Shown: one piece after another, positions 34,431-45,400 of the stretch | Numbering within the stretch: position 1 is the first letter of the stretch | Layout: the number at the start of each line of letters is the position of its first letter | Source: Zygnema cylindricum | Lineage: Eukaryota; Streptophyta; Zygnematophyceae; Zygnematales; Zygnemataceae | Direction of reading: 5' to 3' | Length of the DNA: 64,000 nucleotides | Assembly: GCA_037447655.1 (NCBI GenBank) | Contig: JBBHKE010003400.1 | Span: forward strand, 1-64,000 | Position numbers and translations under genes: made by a program | The notes under the pieces: generated by a model | What the model saw: only the letters and a program-made list of their open reading frames with translations | What the model was told of the DNA's origin: nothing | Databases searched by the model: none

Positions 34431-34960
34431 GCAGAAATAGCTATCGTTTTTTCCGACCCTACTTGTGAGGGCATTACTTGCAAGGTCCTCCATAAAACAC
34501 AATGAATAACAACTCTAATAAAAAACACAAAATCCTTACACTCAATACCAACAAATAGATAGGAGTGAAAAACCGCCGGGAGAGGGAAAAAAACGGGTCA
34601 ACACTAACGATGAAAACAAGGGAAAAAGGCAGTAAAGGGCGAAAAAAGGAAGAAATGGGCTGCGCGTGTGAAGGAAAGGCTAGAAGACACGAAAGATGAA
34701 ACGGTTCTTATTTTTTGAAAGGCGACAACTGGGAAATGAAAAAACGTTCGAAGTCTCGGTAAAAGCGTTTCCGTTGCAACGCTCACACGGTCGCTAATTT
34801 TACATCTAAACGGCCACTTCAAATGTTTTGCGTTTCGTCGGGCCGTCAGTTTTGGTGGGAAAACGTCCGCCCGGCGCGGCGCGTCATAAAACGAAAGGGA
34901 TGGGGGGCGACGTGGTCGCGTGCCGTGGATAGTCTCACACGACCACACTGCCTTCGGAGG
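34431..34960. other. no recognisable feature
   Basis: Unassigned sequence with a GC-rich patch near 34865-34890. No gene seen. Confidence 0.45.
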
Positions 34961-34964
34961 CCAA

Positions 34965-35164
34965 AAATCGCAAGGTTCAGTACAAAACTTTCATTTTTTT
35001 CGTTTTTTGCTTACCCGACCGTAACCAATTTTTTTTTTTTTTTATGAATCAACTGCCCGAATCAGCCCGGCCCCCCAAATTTGGCACCCGAATCCGTTCC
35101 GGATCCGACGCGGGCGGTCGGTTAACGGTTGGTTACGGTTTCGGTTAACCGTTTGCGACCTCTG
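34965..35164. mobile_element. hAT-like miniature element, right-end fragment
   Basis: Matches the right half of 54720-55185 (GCTTACCCGACCGTAACC, GGCGGTCGGTTAACGG) and ends GTTTGCGACCTCTG. Left half missing. Confidence 0.7.
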
Positions 35165-35207
35165 GCCAATGTTAATCCGATGTACGTCAGAAATCATCCG
35201 ATGAGAA

Positions 35208-35424
35208 CACCCAGTGTCGCTATTAGGGTTAATGTTTTTTTTGCCACTTAAAACATCTTTCCTCCGTACACACTTGTTGGATTGTGGATCCGACGGTTGC
35301 GATCGAGCTGTAAGATTCTTAGCTTCCTATTGGCGGTCTCAAATTAAAAATCGGACAATTGTGTACGGAGATAAGATGTTTTAAGTGGCTTAAAAATTAT
35401 CAACACTAATAGCGATACACGGTG
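35208..35424. mobile_element. TA-type miniature element
   Basis: Ends CACCCAGTGTCGCTATTAG and (reverse complement) CACCGTGTATCGCTATTAGT; internal inverted blocks GCCACTTAAAACATCTT and AAGATGTTTTAAGTGGC. Right flank TA at 35425-35426, left flank decayed. Same 217-218 bp subfamily as 54488. The related sequence near 31535 lacks it. Confidence 0.8.
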
Positions 35425-35475
35425 TACTGTACCGACGAGAAGAGCCAAAAACGCTAAACCTATTCATTTCAAACC

Positions 35476-35880
35476 ATGAGGGGAAGGTGGGGGGAGGGAG
35501 AAGGCAGGGAGAGGGAGGGAAAGGGAGAGGGGGAGGGTGAGGGCGAAAAGGGGAGAAGGGGAGAAGGGGAGAGAGGGGGAGAGAGAGGGAGAGAGGGGGA
35601 GAGGGAGGGAAAGAGTGGCAGAGAGGGAAAGGGAGAAGAAAATAGAGGGAGGGAGGGAGGGAGGGAGTGACTACTTTCCTCCCAGCTCCTCCCGCTCCCT
35701 CTCCCCTTTCCCCCTTGTTGCCTCTCTCCCTCTCTCTTCCGTTCTCCCCTCCTCTCGGGTTAAGGGTTCAAATCTGTCGGTTGAGGGTTTAATTTTAGGG
35801 AGAGGATGGGGGAGAGAGGGAGAGAGGGGGTGAGAGGGGAAGAAGGGAAGAGGGGAAGAGGGCGGAAGGGAGGACGACGA
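35476..35880. repeat. GA-rich tract
   Basis: GGGA/GAGA low complexity with a CT-rich insert (35680-35750). Related to 31590-31790. Confidence 0.9.
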
Positions 35881-35913
35881 AATTTTTCACTCTCCCAATC
35901 TCTCCATCTTGCC

Positions 35914-37165
35914 AGTTTGGGTCACAAACTTGTGCGTCTCTTACAATTCAAATGGATGGAGGGCAGTCCAGACGTGGTAATTTCTATTGTTCCTTCGAAG
36001 AATTAAACTGAGGATCTCGCTAGAAAAGTCAGTCAAATAAAGGTTTTGTCGTTGATCGCAGGCTAATATTCTCCTAAAATCCGTACTATTGGTGTTAGTG
36101 GCAGTAGCTGCAGTAATTCTCGCTCATAGAATTACCCCTCTACTAAGAAATGGCTGGCACTTAGTGAGGAACTTTAGAGGTTATGGGCCCACGCCCAAGA
36201 TTGCCTCAATTTTGGTACAGTATTCCTTTAGTGAAATTGGGTTAATTATATTCTATTTTTTACCGTTTTGTTAATATCTTAACCAGCCACAAAAGGTTTA
36301 ACGGAGAATTATCTCGGAATCGATGTCTATACTAATCGGAGTGCAAGTACACACATAAGGTATCAACTATAAATGATAAAAGAAAATTCAATAAAACAGT
36401 ATGAAATTGATTAGAGCCATACAGGATTCCAGCATTTACAATGATTAAAATTGAAATACATGCTGAACAAGATATTAGAGCTCAAAGTTGACTGAAAAAT
36501 CTTCTAGCTGCTAGTACCAACTTGTTGATTCAGCAAGTACTGATCAGCAAATCTATTTCCGTACACTTTCATTACAAATTCCTTCCTGAGAATGTTTTTA
36601 TCCAAAACCAAGAAGTGCAATTCATTCTGGATTGTTTCTTATGTTTAAAAATCTTAAGTGCATGTTGATTTCTTTAATTTGACTTACTCTAAAAAGCGTT
36701 GTAATACAAATTACACATCCTAACACACAAGAAAAACCAGAAGAAAAAAGCTTAACAACAAAATCTGCTCTTTAAGTTCGATCGCCTAAATTAAAGTTTA
36801 AGAAACTTTAATTAAGGCTTAAAACCCAATCATGCATTTCCTATGCTTTCAGCTTTGGGGGAGGGGGTGTTTGACGGGGAGGGGGGGAGCAAGGGGGAGG
36901 GGGGGAGCGAGGGGGAGGGAGGGGCAGGGGAGGAGGGGGGTCGTGGGGGAGACGAGGAGGGGGAGAGGAGGAGATCGGAGGTGGAGAAAGCGGGGATGTG
37001 GAGGAGGAGGTGGAGGGATTGAATGGAAAAATGAAGGGAAATGTTCTTTGACCATCATACAATATTTCAAAGGACGCATATGAAAGAAGGTGCTTGTCCC
37101 AGACCTTCAAGTCAGTGATTACATTGTCCAACAAATGCTGCTGTACAATATGCTCTAGTCATGAT
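35914..37165. repeat. ~1.1-1.2 kb direct duplication, copy 2
   Basis: Parallel to 33042-34430 with substitutions and small indels. The right end passes into a hexanucleotide array, which in copy 1 is only a few units long (34330-34370). Confidence 0.85.
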
Positions 37166-37169
37166 CAAA

Positions 37170-37990
37170 TAGCATAAACAATTGCATATTTGCAAATGAT
37201 AGCATGGCAATATCATTAATGATACAATTCGTAATAGCATTAGCGATACAATTAGTTAAAGCATCAGTAAGAGCAATGGTAATAGCATTACTAAGAGAAT
37301 TAGTAAAAGCATTAGTAAGAGTATTAGCAATACAATAGTAAAATAATTAGTAAGAGCATAGTAATAGCATTACTAATAGATGTGGTATTAGCATTAGAAA
37401 TAGCAGTGGCGACAAGAGCAAAATTCTCATTCGCATTAGCATTAGCATCTGCAATGGCAACAACATTGGAATTTCCATCCGCATTCACACTTATGATGGC
37501 ATTAGCGTTAGCGTTAGGGTTAGCATTGGCCCCAGCAATTGTGTTAGCGTTGACTTTGGCATTCATATTAGCATTAGTGCATTAAAATTTGAATTCGCGT
37601 TGGCATTAGCATTTTCATTATCAATCGCACTTGGTGGCATTGAAATTGGCATTGGCAATGGCGTTTGCATTTCTAATTGGCATTAGCATTGGCATGGGCA
37701 TTACCTTTAGCATTAGCATTAACATTGGCATTAGTATCAGCAATAACATTAGCATTTGCATTGGCATTTTCATTAGCATTGACATTACCACTGCCATTTG
37801 CCTTGGCGTTAGCATTGGCATGGGCATTATCATTACCATTAGAATAAGCATTACCATTAGCATTACCATTGCCAATGGCATTCGCATTGGCATTAGCATT
37901 GGCATGGCATTATCATGAGAATTACCATTCGCATTGGCATCGACATTGGCGTTGCCATTATCATTGGCAATGGAATTGACTATACATCTA
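37170..37990. repeat. hexanucleotide-periodic array (GCATTA/GCATTG)
   Basis: About 800 bp built from GCATTA, GCATTG, ACATTA and relatives, mostly in 6-bp register. Both strands are open over long stretches (Ile/Ser/Gly and Met/Pro/Leu dipeptide repeats), as expected for such a repeat; I do not call genes here. Confidence 0.9.
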
Positions 37991-38115
37991 CATCTGCAGC
38001 AGCTTTCGCATTAGGATTCTCTCAATAAAACCTACTATGGCGACAATCAACTTATGATGAAATAGCATAATATAGCATAACATAACATAAAATTAGCAGA
38101 GCATTTGTCACGCCA

Positions 38116-41100
38116 TCAACGCACAGACTTGCCTCTGCAAGTGGGCTTGTTGGCGGTGTTACTGAAGCCCTCCTGGCAAGTACACGTGGGAATCCCCGTG
38201 ACCGTATCGTTGCTGCATGCACCAAAGCCTCCACACGCGCCACCTGGCTGCAGGGCATTGCAGAACTGGGCGCACTCGGCGGCTGGGCGCTGCGAGCTGG
38301 CATTGCATGCACGTGGTAGGTCGGCACCGAACAGACAATTTCCCGCCAGCTCATCGCAGGTAGGATGGGAGTTGTTGGCAAAAGGGATGGGCCCAGAGAA
38401 GAAGTTGTTATAGAAGGTCCTGAGCATGCCACATTGTGGAATATGTTCACATAAGGAAAGATAATATACGCAAATGTGCAAATCTAAGAACGAAAAGCAA
38501 ATCCCAAACAGGAGAATTCTTACACGTGTAGAACAATCTCACTTTATGGGATGTATCTCAAGAACACATATTGCTCGCCATAAATGTAGTTCACAAGATA
38601 ATGGTCTTACGCTGTTTTTAACTCAGGCAATAGAGAAAGGAATGATGGAATGCCTCCACTCAGTTGGTTGTTGTGTAATTGTCTGTTGATCCCCCATCAA
38701 ATTAACAATCAAAACTATTAAATATAAATCAAAGAGAATAGAAATAAATCTTCACTGGATGAGATAACATTGACTATTGTTAACGACTTTTTGTCACACT
38801 TTATTGACGTACTGTGTGTTTCATCGGATACAAACAGCACATCACGGTTCAATTCTTCCCAGCAAGTTAGAGTGAATTATTCACCATCAGGTTTTGTGCA
38901 ACTCACAAGTGATAGAGATAGGCATTAGCGAGGGAGGCTGGTATATTTCCACTCAACTGGTTGTCATTCACATATCTGTCATGCATTCCATTAAAATTAA
39001 TACACAAAACGAACTACTTGGAAAAACAATTATTCTACTACAATTCGGGAACATAAATATGTACCATTCATCACCTTCTTTCCCTTCTACTTGTACACCA
39101 TATTTACATATTGTAAAGAGTTTTTTTTCATAAAATGAATAGTTATTTCTTATAATTTCTTTTTCCCTCCTATTTTTCCAGGTCAAGCGTACAACATGAA
39201 ACAAGATAATGATTGATATTAAAACTCCATGGACGTATTTTTTTTTCTGAAGGTAAGGTACTTACAGAAGCACAGGATACCACCCATTACCAATGGATGT
39301 TGGAATGCTTCCATTCAGTTTGTTGAAGCTTAGGTCCATGTCCCTATTCCTCGACAGAGGTTGGTATTTCACCAGGAAAAATATCATCAGCAATAGTGAT
39401 GCTTTCGATGAGAAACAAAAATACCAAGACAAAAATAGCATGTCGTGGCATTGGCAAACTTGGTATTGTATTATCGTTTTGTAAACATCATTAGAGTGAC
39501 AATTGTATTAATTTGCCTAAAGACGTCACCAGGATATGTCAGATCCTAAATGGTTGAGTCTTGAGACAACGAAAAACTCCATGTCCGTAACAAATCCCAA
39601 TGGACTCTTCTGCAACCTCAATGCAATCTTATTTGACATCTCTCATCCTTTCATATCATTAAAAGCTTCTAGCCACTTTTATAACTGTAAAACAACACAA
39701 AAAAAGCGTCAATTCAATTACCATAGGCACATTGTCAATTCATGGATTGTTTGGCCCAACAAACCCTAAAACCCTTGTTTACATGCACACCCAAGTTATT
39801 AGAGATATTTTTTACATCGCATAGGCAGACATTCGACCAAAGGAAGAGGGAATGTTTCCAGTCAATTCGTTGTTATTGAGCCACCTGTAACCCCCAACTT
39901 ACCCAAAATGTCAAAATAATGAGGTATGAACATGTGCATTTAAAATAAGAATAGAACAAGGTCTTCCAAAAATGCAATCTTGTGAAGACTTCGAGTAAAA
40001 TCAATCTACTCTCTACTCCTTATGCAAAGTTGTTTGTATCACGTCACATAATATGCCATGGTGCTCCGCTTACAACCTCAGTTGGTCTCACCACTTGAGT
40101 TATGTTGTGATTTAGTTCTCTGATTACAAAGAATTTTAGAAAACACATTCAAAACATTCACAATTATGGACAAGGTCTTTGTGATCAGTAAATAATTCTT
40201 CCATCCTCAATCCATCTTATTTGCTGTGGCAGTTGCTTTGAGAAAACTTTTATGAGATTTTTTTTTTCAATTGCTTCTCAGTAGACATGTCTATCTGAAT
40301 AGCCAGAAAGTTATCGACGACAAGTTGATTTTATGTATGATATCCTTCTTTTTTCTCATAGTAATTGTGGTCTCACAATCTATGTATCTTTGACAGGTTG
40401 CCGAAGGAAGATGGGATGCCTCCAGTAAATTTGTTATGATCTAGTCCCCTGTCCACCCACCCCTTATATAACCATAAGAGCCGGTATTGGGAATGTAAAA
40501 TATATTCGCAACCTTGTTTCAGCTCTCAAATAAGCTTATTAAGAACACCATCATTTTAAGAATGAAATTTATCGCTCTTCTCAACGATACAAGCCATTGT
40601 GAGTTTTTCTTTTTGGAAAGTGTGACTAGATATCATTTTCTTCATCTAAACCTCATGGGAAAAAAGTCATAAATAGTCTAGCTTATGTGTGAAAATGAAT
40701 TTCTAACAAATGTCTACAGGATTAACTTCAATTGTACACTTGATGTCAATCACATGTCATTTTAAGTTTGCCGTACAGTTCAATAAGGGGTAATTGGCCG
40801 AGCGAAGCTGGAATGGTTCCACTCAAGTTGTTAATGTTGAGGTATCTGGCCAACCGTCCACCAAATTTCCAAAAAAAAATAGAGGCATCAAAAGTTTAAT
40901 TCTTTAGACAACTGTGGGCTAGACGACTTTTTCTTTGCTTTTCCATTTTGCAATTTGAAATTTGATGGAACTAATCCGTCCAGTATACAAGATTTAACGA
41001 GTTAACTTAGATTTCTACATATCACGAATTACAAACGAAATGCAGGAGTGGTTAAGAACAATTGCCACCGAATAGTATTTCATTTCAAAGTAGAAGTTCA

Positions 41101-41227
41101 CCTATTGTTAACCTCACTTTGTAAAGCACTTATACTCACAAAAACTGGAGAGTTGCAATGTTGCCAATAGTGTCCGGAATTGGTCCGTACAGTTGGTGGT
41201 CCGTACAGTTGGTTGTTATACATGTCA
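38116..41227 (-). pseudogene. leucine-rich-repeat gene remnant, one LRR per exon, EGF-like C-terminus
   Basis: Eight minus-strand exon candidates with GT/AG borders: 41227-41140, 40845-40777, 40448-40395, 39884-39816, 39343-39266, 38975-38907, 38682-38611, 38419-38116. Each of the first seven encodes one plant-type LRR (cores NNLSGTIPASLG, HNKFTGGIPSSFG, NNELTGNIPSSFG, FNKLNGSIPTSIG, NNQLSGGIP), usual length 69-72 bp. The last encodes a final LRR (NNFFSGPIP) and a cysteine-rich, EGF-like region (CGGFGACSN...PTCTC). No membrane segment or kinase follows the stop at 38116. The 5' part is missing: the LTR element begins at 41848. Exon 41227-41140 carries a 16-bp tandem duplication that makes it 88 instead of 72 bp and breaks the frame. 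Plants use such proteins as receptor-like proteins; function unknown. Confidence 0.7.
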
Positions 41228-41847
41228 CTGTCCAACCATCCTTCCATGTTTAAGTGATCTATCAAGAGTTAAAACATTAACCTCTCCGTAGTTGAGAGGG
41301 TTTCATGGAATAAATATGGATCATAAATTTGAATAAATGTCATTGATCAAAATTTCATTCAACATCTACCTACCATGGCCATAAGTCTGGAAAAGTCATT
41401 TGCTTTTAGCAATAGATAGTCCATAAAACTTGCATATTATTGACAAAAAATGTCAATTGAATTGACCCGAAGAAAAACAGGGAGAAATAATAAACGTCAA
41501 AATTGACTAAAATTGTACTATAATAAAAATGTACAATTTGGTGTTGTTGAAATAAATTCAACTGACAGTCTTTGCTAGGGAATTGTAGAACTGTTTCGGT
41601 TGAGTCGGACGTTTTAGAGAAATTTTGATAATTTAGGATTGTAATAGGAAAACAACGACAAATCAAAAGGTACACGAGGGAATCAACGAACTCAAAAGGG
41701 CCAGAATAGAAAATCCACATCAAATGACACACAAAGCATAAGGCACGACATAGAAACAGAGCTAAAATTCTTATTTGCACATCAAATATTTTCCAATTAA
41801 TAAGACATAAATGACAGCAAGTTAACATTATCAACAACAACAGTAAT
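41228..41847. other. sequence between the LRR remnant and the LTR element
   Basis: AT-rich, probably intron of the LRR gene. No further LRR exon recognised. Confidence 0.4.
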
Positions 41848-42429
41848 TGTTGGGTTGGGTCCAGCACACGGGCCTGTGGCCTCAAGCCAGTGTAGCAATA
41901 ACTCAACCATACACCACAAAGGTGTCCTAGTTAGCAAGTCACAAAGGTAGATAGGAGATGGGAGAGGGAATAGATAGAGAGATAGGATGGTAGGCAGGTT
42001 TAGAACAGCTTGTAGAATTCCATTAATAGAAATAGCAATGTACAAATGTCCAAAGGACTTTCTATCTAATAAAGCTGTAATTATCCTCCTAAATTCCTAG
42101 ATTCTCTACCTCTATGAACAATGGTTCTTCTGATGATTATAATGGTTATGTGAGATGCATTTCTGATTGCCTTTGTCTGCTATATAGCTATCTTTGCCTC
42201 TGCAAGCCTGTGTGCAATGAAATGCTTGATGATGCGTGGTCGAATGAATTGCTGCCACGTGTCTTTGTTCCACCTCTTTCAGCCGCACGCCGATTCGGTT
42301 CGCTGGTACAGTAAATGGTTCGTGGAATCGTCGGTAAGATTCCGTACAGGTCGTCTGGTGACGTCACGCCGATATATCGACCCGATTCTGTAGTACAAAA
42401 CGTATCGCCTGAACTCGCAAAAACCAACA
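41848..42429 (-). repeat. 3' LTR
   Basis: 582 bp, TG...CA with TGTTGG/CCAACA inverted ends. The first ~265 bp (plus-strand order) are almost identical to the other LTR, the remainder clearly less so. Confidence 0.9.
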
Positions 42430-45400
42430 CTCCCACTCGAGGTCGGCGCGATACATGTGGTACGATCCACTCGATGTCCTCTCGATATTTTGAAGTCGCA
42501 CTCTCGCAACTGTACTTCCGATCTGGTAAGTATTCATCTCCCACGTACACGTGTGGTGATTCCAAGTCAGGAAGATTTCTGACTTGTACAAATTTCTGTC
42601 TTTTCTGAGACATAATCCTGTGGGGACCATCTGTGGTCCTCAAAGAGTTGGCCGTATTTATTCGACCAATGGTAGCGCGTTTGGCGCTCAAAGTACTTGT
42701 GGTGCTGGCGGCCTCGTCCTCTGCAAACAATCCTGCAAAAATTGGAACGTTAATCTCGCCCGTACACCTGTACTTTTGAAATTTTGTGACCTCTGTCCGG
42801 CTGATGTCGTCGCTTAATGATTTACGTCGCGGACCAATAAGAGCGTCACAATTCGTCGTAGGAGTTACATGTACTCCTTCGCAAATCAATTCATTTCTTC
42901 GCCGTCCGATTTCAATTTTGGCGGTGCAGATTTCGTTTCGGTAATTCCCAATGTACGCCTTTGTCGCTTTGCGCCGTCGCCGCTTTTCACGAAATGTACC
43001 TGTTGTACTTCGACCTGGACCCTTGTCGTCTCTATATATGTGGAGACGCTCCTGTCCTCTTGTACTTCTCTCCTTTAGATTTCCTTCTTTGAAATTCTTC
43101 CTAGAATTTCCTTCTAAGTCCTTGTCTCCTTCTCTGATTTCTCTCAGGCTGCCATAATCTATTGCCTGCCATTTGGAGTTCAAACTTAGGTTCTCCTTTT
43201 CTTGCGGTTCAGATCCCTGCCGAGGTCGTCCTCTCAAGATTCCCTCCTTACAACTCGCCTCATGGCTTCCCCTCCAAACCCTAATCTGTGGAGGAATTCT
43301 CATTTTCTTCTTCCCAACCACGGCTTCCGCTGCGGCCTTAATCTCGGGGTTCCTGTTCCGAGAGAAATTCTGATGTCTCCCTGATGTGTTCAGAAAAGGT
43401 ACGGATCCTTTCCTCTCCTCAGTTCTATGGTGGAAGGTGTTAGTGTTTCTGTTTTCTATTCTCCTTCCCTTAAAAGCTCCTCTCTTAAGCATCTTTCCTC
43501 TGGATTTGTCTGAGCACTTCTCTCTCTGTGAAATTTTTAATTTCCTGTTTTTGTTCTCTGTTTGAAGATTTGAATGTGATTTTAGGGTTTTAAAATTACT
43601 CACTTCCTCCTTTCTAATCACCTTTTCCTTTGCCCTCTTGTCCAGGTTCACTTTCATGGGAGGTGTAGCCGGCTGAACTTCGGCACTTCCCGGAATTTCT
43701 TGATGTGGATATTCGGTTTTGGCATCTGTCCCTCCAAGGTAATGTATACTTGTCTTTGGACTTCTCCAAAACTCTCCACCTGTCATCCTGCAATCAGATT
43801 TAAATTCTTTGACTTGCCTCATGTCAGTGAATAAGTTTAACTCCTTTCTTACCGTCTTCGGCAACTCCGTTTTCTGACTTGCTGACCTTCTGCCTCTTCT
43901 CTTTGCAGGATTAAATCTATCCGGATATTTGGAGTCTCTCGTGTGGGACGTTTTCCGTTGTGCTCCCACTGTCCTCAAAATCTCCGATTTCTGGTGAGCT
44001 TTAGACATTCTTCCTTTTTTCGGACACTTACTATTTCTCTGCTGCTTGTTTCCCACGCTTTGTGAGATCTCTGAGGAGTATTCTAGGGTTTTGCTCTGGG
44101 TTGGATTTGACAATTTTGGATTAACCCTTTTGAAACTTATTGTTTGATCCTCTTGGTCATCTCTATAATCCTCTTGATCCTCTCTTTGACTAAGCCTTAA
44201 TTTCCCCTTTTCTCCTCTCTTTCTCGCAGATTTCTGAGTAGTGATGGTGGAAGCTCCTTCTACTAGTGGACTTCCCTTCTTTGACGGTCTAATGATGGAC
44301 TTGGCCCTTGGCCGACTTCCTATTCTCTGACCGCTCGCTTGGATGAATGGTAAGTTTCCATTCGTCCCTCCTTCACAGTTTTTGTGAGTTTTTCCAATGA
44401 TATATGAATCATTTCTGTTTTGGACTCTAGTGACCTCTATTGCATTCGTCCACTTTTGATCCTTGCATTTCAGTGTGAAGAAACTTACTTGTTCTGTTTC
44501 TCCCTCCAATGCTATTTTCTCGTTTGTGGCAGGATCTTTCTCCTCCACGTTTGAGATTCTCTCTTGTGCTCCAGGTGCAAATTGAGCACTTGTGGCATAG
44601 GTTGGAGCCTTGGGGTATTGCTCGGATTGGAGATGGTTCTGACTTACAGGGAGACCGATCGTTGCTTCCTCCATTCGGTAAAATAATTTCGGTGAGAGTT
44701 CCCTTTCGGCTTTGCTCCCACTATCGTTAATGATTCTCCGATCTTTGCTGTTTGAACTGGTGTGAGTAGGTTGCAGTATATCTCCCCTTTCTTGCTTGTC
44801 ACTGATCTTCATCCTCCACTTGTTTCCATGTTTTCCCCTTTCGGCTGAATTTCTTTTACCACTTGTCTTCACTGTTTGAGTGACGTATTTGTTTCTATTT
44901 TGCAGATAGACGGCGTTGTCTTCTCCACCTTGGTCAACATCTTGAGCTGATCCTATGTGACCAATCATTGTAACCTCGTGGCTACCTCCGATTTGATTTC
45001 TCCTCATGCCTCTGTGTACCTCGTTTGCACTTGATGCTCGGTGAGTTTCCACGCTTCCGCTTATGAGGGTTTCTCTCTGAGTTGTTTCCTGTGTGTCAGT
45101 TTCTGAATCCTTCGAACTTTCGACGCACATCTGAGTTTTAAAACTTTTTCCTTTTCTGCTACCAATTTTTGCAACTTGCCATGATTTCTCTTCATCGGAT
45201 GTCCATTTTGTTTTCTGCCCCCTTGTTACTTGTGACAGTCTAATATTTTTGAATTGCTTACCGGACGATTGACTGATCTGAATTGGCATCTCGTGTTGTT
45301 TCAGGTCTGCAGATTTTGATTTGATTGATTCCGCACGGGAATCACGAAGTGGAGGTGAGGATGGCGGAAATTCGTGATGCTCCTCGATTTGGCGGAGCCA

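Noticed and set aside
37324-37918. Ala/Asn-, Met/Pro- and Ile/Ser-repeat frames
   Set aside because: They are produced on both strands by the 6-bp periodic array.
41406-41906. 166-codon hydrophobic frame on the minus strand at the left LTR border
   Set aside because: It reads out of the LTR into AT-rich flank without a real ATG start; the hydrophobicity reflects T-rich sequence.
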